From an uncultured Lachnospiraceae bacterium (GTDB lineage: Bacteria > Bacillota > Clostridia > Lachnospirales > Lachnospiraceae), in NCBI GenBank assembly GCA_910584685.1, contig CAJUAO010000004.1:62001-126000 (forward strand): a stretch of DNA of 64,000 nucleotides. The letters run 5' to 3'. How positions within the stretch are numbered: the first letter of the stretch is position 1; every line of letters begins with the position of its first letter. A model generated the notes under the pieces. It made no database searches. It saw only the letters and a program-made list of their open reading frames with translations, and was not told where the DNA came from. A program made the position numbers and the translations under genes. This document shows, one piece after another, positions 62,080 to 64,000 of this stretch.

Positions 62080-63219
62080 CTAATCGTAACTTGTAACGGT
62101 ATATGAGGACGCCATGCTTCCTCCATCCTCACAGGTACAATCTATCGTATGCCATCCGCCGTTATAATAAGCTTCATTCCACGCATGATAGCCTATATTG
62201 CCTGCATATCCCTTTACCAGCCTTACCGGTATTCCCTGACACCTTAGCATTGCTGCAAACAGGGCAGAATAATCATAACATATACCCTTTCCGGCAGAAA
62301 GAACGCTGTCTGCATTCGGCGTATAAAACTTAAGATTTCCGGCTTCAACATCTGCCTTCTTTGAGTAATCGTATTCCAGAACAGCCATAACGTAATTTTT
62401 AACAGCCAATACCTTTTCCTCATCCGTATTGCAGCCTGCGCACGCCTGTGATGCGGCGCTTACCGCAAGGGAGGATGAACTGAAATCAACTAAATATGTA
62501 GGGTATATATATGGCGACGTCTCACTTGATATGGATACATCAAAATCTTTGGTAAGCTGGGGTGAATATCCGTTTGTTCTCTGCTCCATAACTCTTACAG
62601 AATATTTTCCGCTTCCTCCCGTAAGAGGAAAAGTAATATAACCTCCTGTATTTGCAGCCACATACTGTGTAAGCAGCGTTCCTCCCGTACTGTCTTTGTA
62701 TATCTGCACTGCAATAACTCCACTGTAGCTGTCTGAACCCTTTACCATAATATATCCCTGGGAAGCGTTGCTGTAATCCACTATATATCCGTTCTTAGAA
62801 GCCGTTGCCGTACCTGGCGCAGTCGGTGTGCTTATCTTTATTGGCGCAGGAGGAGCCGGTGGATTCGTCTGCGTTACTGTCGTGGGCGGCTGTGTGGGCG
62901 GCTCTGTAGGCTCAGGCGTAGTTGCCGGCGGCTGAGTTGTTGTGGGCGGCTGTGTGGGCGGCTCTGTAGGCTCAGGCGTAGTTGCCGGCGGACGTGTTGT
63001 TGTGGGCGGCTCCGTCGGCTCCTGCACGCCTGGTCTCCTCTTAGATGTAGTTTCACCATCGTCTGTAGAAAACACTTCACCGGTCCCTATTTTATTAGAT
63101 TCTATACTGTTTTCATCTATATTTTTTTTACATCCTAAAAACATAAATATAAGGGCTGAAAGCACAGCCAGTGCGCATATGCTTAACCATCTTCCATTTT
63201 TTAATTTCTCAGAAAACAC
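62080..63219 (-). CDS. Transglutaminase-like protein, probable lipoprotein with PT-rich linker
   Basis: About 379 residues from a GTG at 63219 (AAGGAGGG 5 bp upstream). LSALIFMFLGCKKN is a probable lipobox (Cys after FLG). A Pro/Thr-rich linker (PEPTEPPTQPPTTTQPPATT-type repeats) follows, then a beta domain (KNGYIVDYSNASQGYIMVKG) and a C-terminal transglutaminase-like fold: Cys in SAGKGICYDYSALFAAMLRC, His in GYHAWNEAYYNGGWHTID and Asp in the same stretch. The triad suggests a surface cysteine hydrolase or cross-linker. The linker would span the cell wall. Adjacent to pilC, 18 bp away, so possibly part of the same transcript. Confidence 0.85.
   Translation of the reverse strand: MFSEKLKNGRWLSICALAVLSALIFMFLGCKKNIDENSIESNKIGTGEVFSTDDGETTSKRRPGVQEPTEPPTTTRPPATTPEPTEPPTQPPTTTQPPATTPEPTEPPTQPPTTVTQTNPPAPPAPIKISTPTAPGTATASKNGYIVDYSNASQGYIMVKGSDSYSGVIAVQIYKDSTGGTLLTQYVAANTGGYITFPLTGGSGKYSVRVMEQRTNGYSPQLTKDFDVSISSETSPYIYPTYLVDFSSSSLAVSAASQACAGCNTDEEKVLAVKNYVMAVLEYDYSKKADVEAGNLKFYTPNADSVLSAGKGICYDYSALFAAMLRCQGIPVRLVKGYAGNIGYHAWNEAYYNGGWHTIDCTCEDGGSMASSYTVTSYD
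62881..63015 (-). repeat. 60-bp tandem repeats encoding the Pro/Thr linker
   Basis: 62881-62940 and 62941-63000 are almost identical 60-bp units (20 codons each), with a partial third unit to 63015. In-frame variation by whole units would change linker length without breaking the protein. Confidence 0.9.
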
Positions 63220-63354
63220 GTTAGCCCTCCTTTTTCTGCAATTCAATATACAAAGTATATTTTAACACGTTTCAGTTTTATTTACAACATAATTTAATGT
63301 CACAATACTCAGTCCGGTTAAACTATATGATTTATCCAAAAACCGCCACAAAAA

Positions 63355-63398
63355 AACAGGCTATATGACAACAACTGCAATGTCCCATATAGCCTGTT
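63355..63398 (-). terminator. Terminator of sigE
   Basis: Minus strand AACAGGCTATATG / CATATAGCCTGTT 13-bp perfect stem followed by TTTTTTTG, 3 bp after the sigE stop. Confidence 0.9.
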
Positions 63399-63400
63399 CC

Positions 63401-64000
63401 TTACTCAAACCGTACTATTTCCTTTTTTAATCTTTTTATTATCTTTTTTTCAAGCCTTGAAATATATGACTGGGATATTCCCAATAAATCTGCAACCTCC
63501 TTCTGTGTCATTTCATTGCCGTCCTCCCGGTTTATTCCAAACCTCAGCTCGACAATAGTCCGCTCTCTCTTTGAAAGCTTTTCTATAGCTCCGTTTAAAA
63601 GCTTTTTTTCAACCTCATCCTCAATGTTTTTTGATACCACATCATCCTCTGTTCCAAGAACGTCTGACAAAAGGAGCTCGTTTCCGTCCCAGTCTACATT
63701 TAAGGGTTCATCTATGGAAACCTCCATTTTTGTCTTGTTGTTTCTTCTAAGATACATAAGTATCTCGTTTTCTATACATCTGGATGCATATGTGGCCAGC
63801 TTTATGTTTTTTTCCCTGTTATATGTATTTATGGCTTTTATAAGTCCTATGGTTCCTATAGAGATTAAATCCTCTACACCAACGCCTGTATTGTCAAATT
63901 TTTTTGCTATGTATACAACAAGCCGTAAATTGTGCTCTATAAGTATGGATTTAGCCTCCTTATCACGCTCGGTTCCCAAATCGTCAATCACCTGCATTTC
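63401..64000 (-). CDS. sigE: Sporulation sigma factor SigE (5' part outside window)
   Basis: The last 200 or so residues of a sigma-70-class factor; the reading frame is open to the right edge. EHNLRLVVYIAKKFDNTGVG, EDLISIGTIGLIKAINTYNR, KLATYASRCIENEILMYLRR and EPLNVDWDGNELLLSDVLGT are the sigma-E pattern, whose NIDWDGNELLLSDVLGT is highly conserved. Region 4: ELRFGINREDGNEMTQKEVA, ADLLGISQSYISRLEKKII. The protein directs mother-cell transcription early in sporulation after pro-peptide removal, so the organism is very probably spore-forming. The pro-sequence lies outside the window, and SpoIIGA would normally precede it there. Confidence 0.95.
   Translation of the reverse strand, partial: EMQVIDDLGTERDKEAKSILIEHNLRLVVYIAKKFDNTGVGVEDLISIGTIGLIKAINTYNREKNIKLATYASRCIENEILMYLRRNNKTKMEVSIDEPLNVDWDGNELLLSDVLGTEDDVVSKNIEDEVEKKLLNGAIEKLSKRERTIVELRFGINREDGNEMTQKEVADLLGISQSYISRLEKKIIKRLKKEIVRFE

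Noticed and set aside
62942..63265. Gly/Val-rich plus-strand ORF
   Set aside because: Antisense of the Pro/Thr linker repeats.

Overview
The window reads as chromosome of a low-GC, spore-forming member of the Clostridia, most likely Lachnospiraceae. The signs are a SigE-type sporulation sigma factor at the right edge, a meso-diaminopimelate dehydrogenase, an NADP-dependent isocitrate dehydrogenase, strong AGGAGG-type ribosome binding sites and mostly minus-strand genes. No rRNA, tRNA or CRISPR array was seen. All function calls come from reading motifs by eye; no database search was run.

Layout. 1-8.6 kb: response regulator (cut by the edge), M32 carboxypeptidase, ddh, and an HscC-type Hsp70 paired with a giant TPR protein that has a degenerate J-like N terminus. 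8.8-12.9 kb: a self-contained HIT / GNAT / APH / NUDIX / APH operon with a consensus promoter inside a perfect inverted repeat and an intrinsic terminator at its end. 13-22.1 kb: regulators (XRE-GyrI, XRE-TPR, AraC-GyrI), a DUF255 thioredoxin-fold protein, a DUF434-like protein, an S41 peptidase and rlmH. 22.3-23.1 kb: a plus-strand zinc-ribbon membrane protein.

23.3-45.5 kb: a 22-kb, one-directional accessory island and the most unusual part of the window. It combines a free-standing NRPS-like adenylation-carrier protein, a PaaK-like AMP ligase translationally coupled to an acyl carrier protein, one BtrH-like protein and a second possibly related one, a membrane-anchored subtilase, a signal peptidase I, an RHS/YD-repeat protein with a putative caspase/CHAT-like C-terminal domain, tandem paralogues right after it, and a four-member family of anchored ectodomain proteins. 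An IS110-family element interrupts it; its left end carries a bridge-RNA-like structured segment. One reading is a system that activates acyl or amino acyl groups on carriers and uses them on a small molecule or a surface/secreted protein, next to a polymorphic-toxin-like RHS protein. This is inference.

46.2-55.1 kb: an XRE regulator, a zinc-ribbon/chitobiase-domain membrane protein, a large Big_2 surface protein, a DUF1653 protein and icd. 55.2-63.2 kb: a CtpE-like P-type ATPase, then a type IV pilus-type locus (pilT, four pilin-like or small membrane proteins, pilC/gspF) and a transglutaminase-like lipoprotein. sigE closes the window.

Scattered through the window are nine copies of a two-hairpin intergenic module sharing a joint like ACTTRCAARTTYGGC. 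Its A-rich first end always faces the nearest gene; at three stop codons the module's TAAAAAAGT supplies the stop, and at pilT it is read through in another frame and extends the protein.
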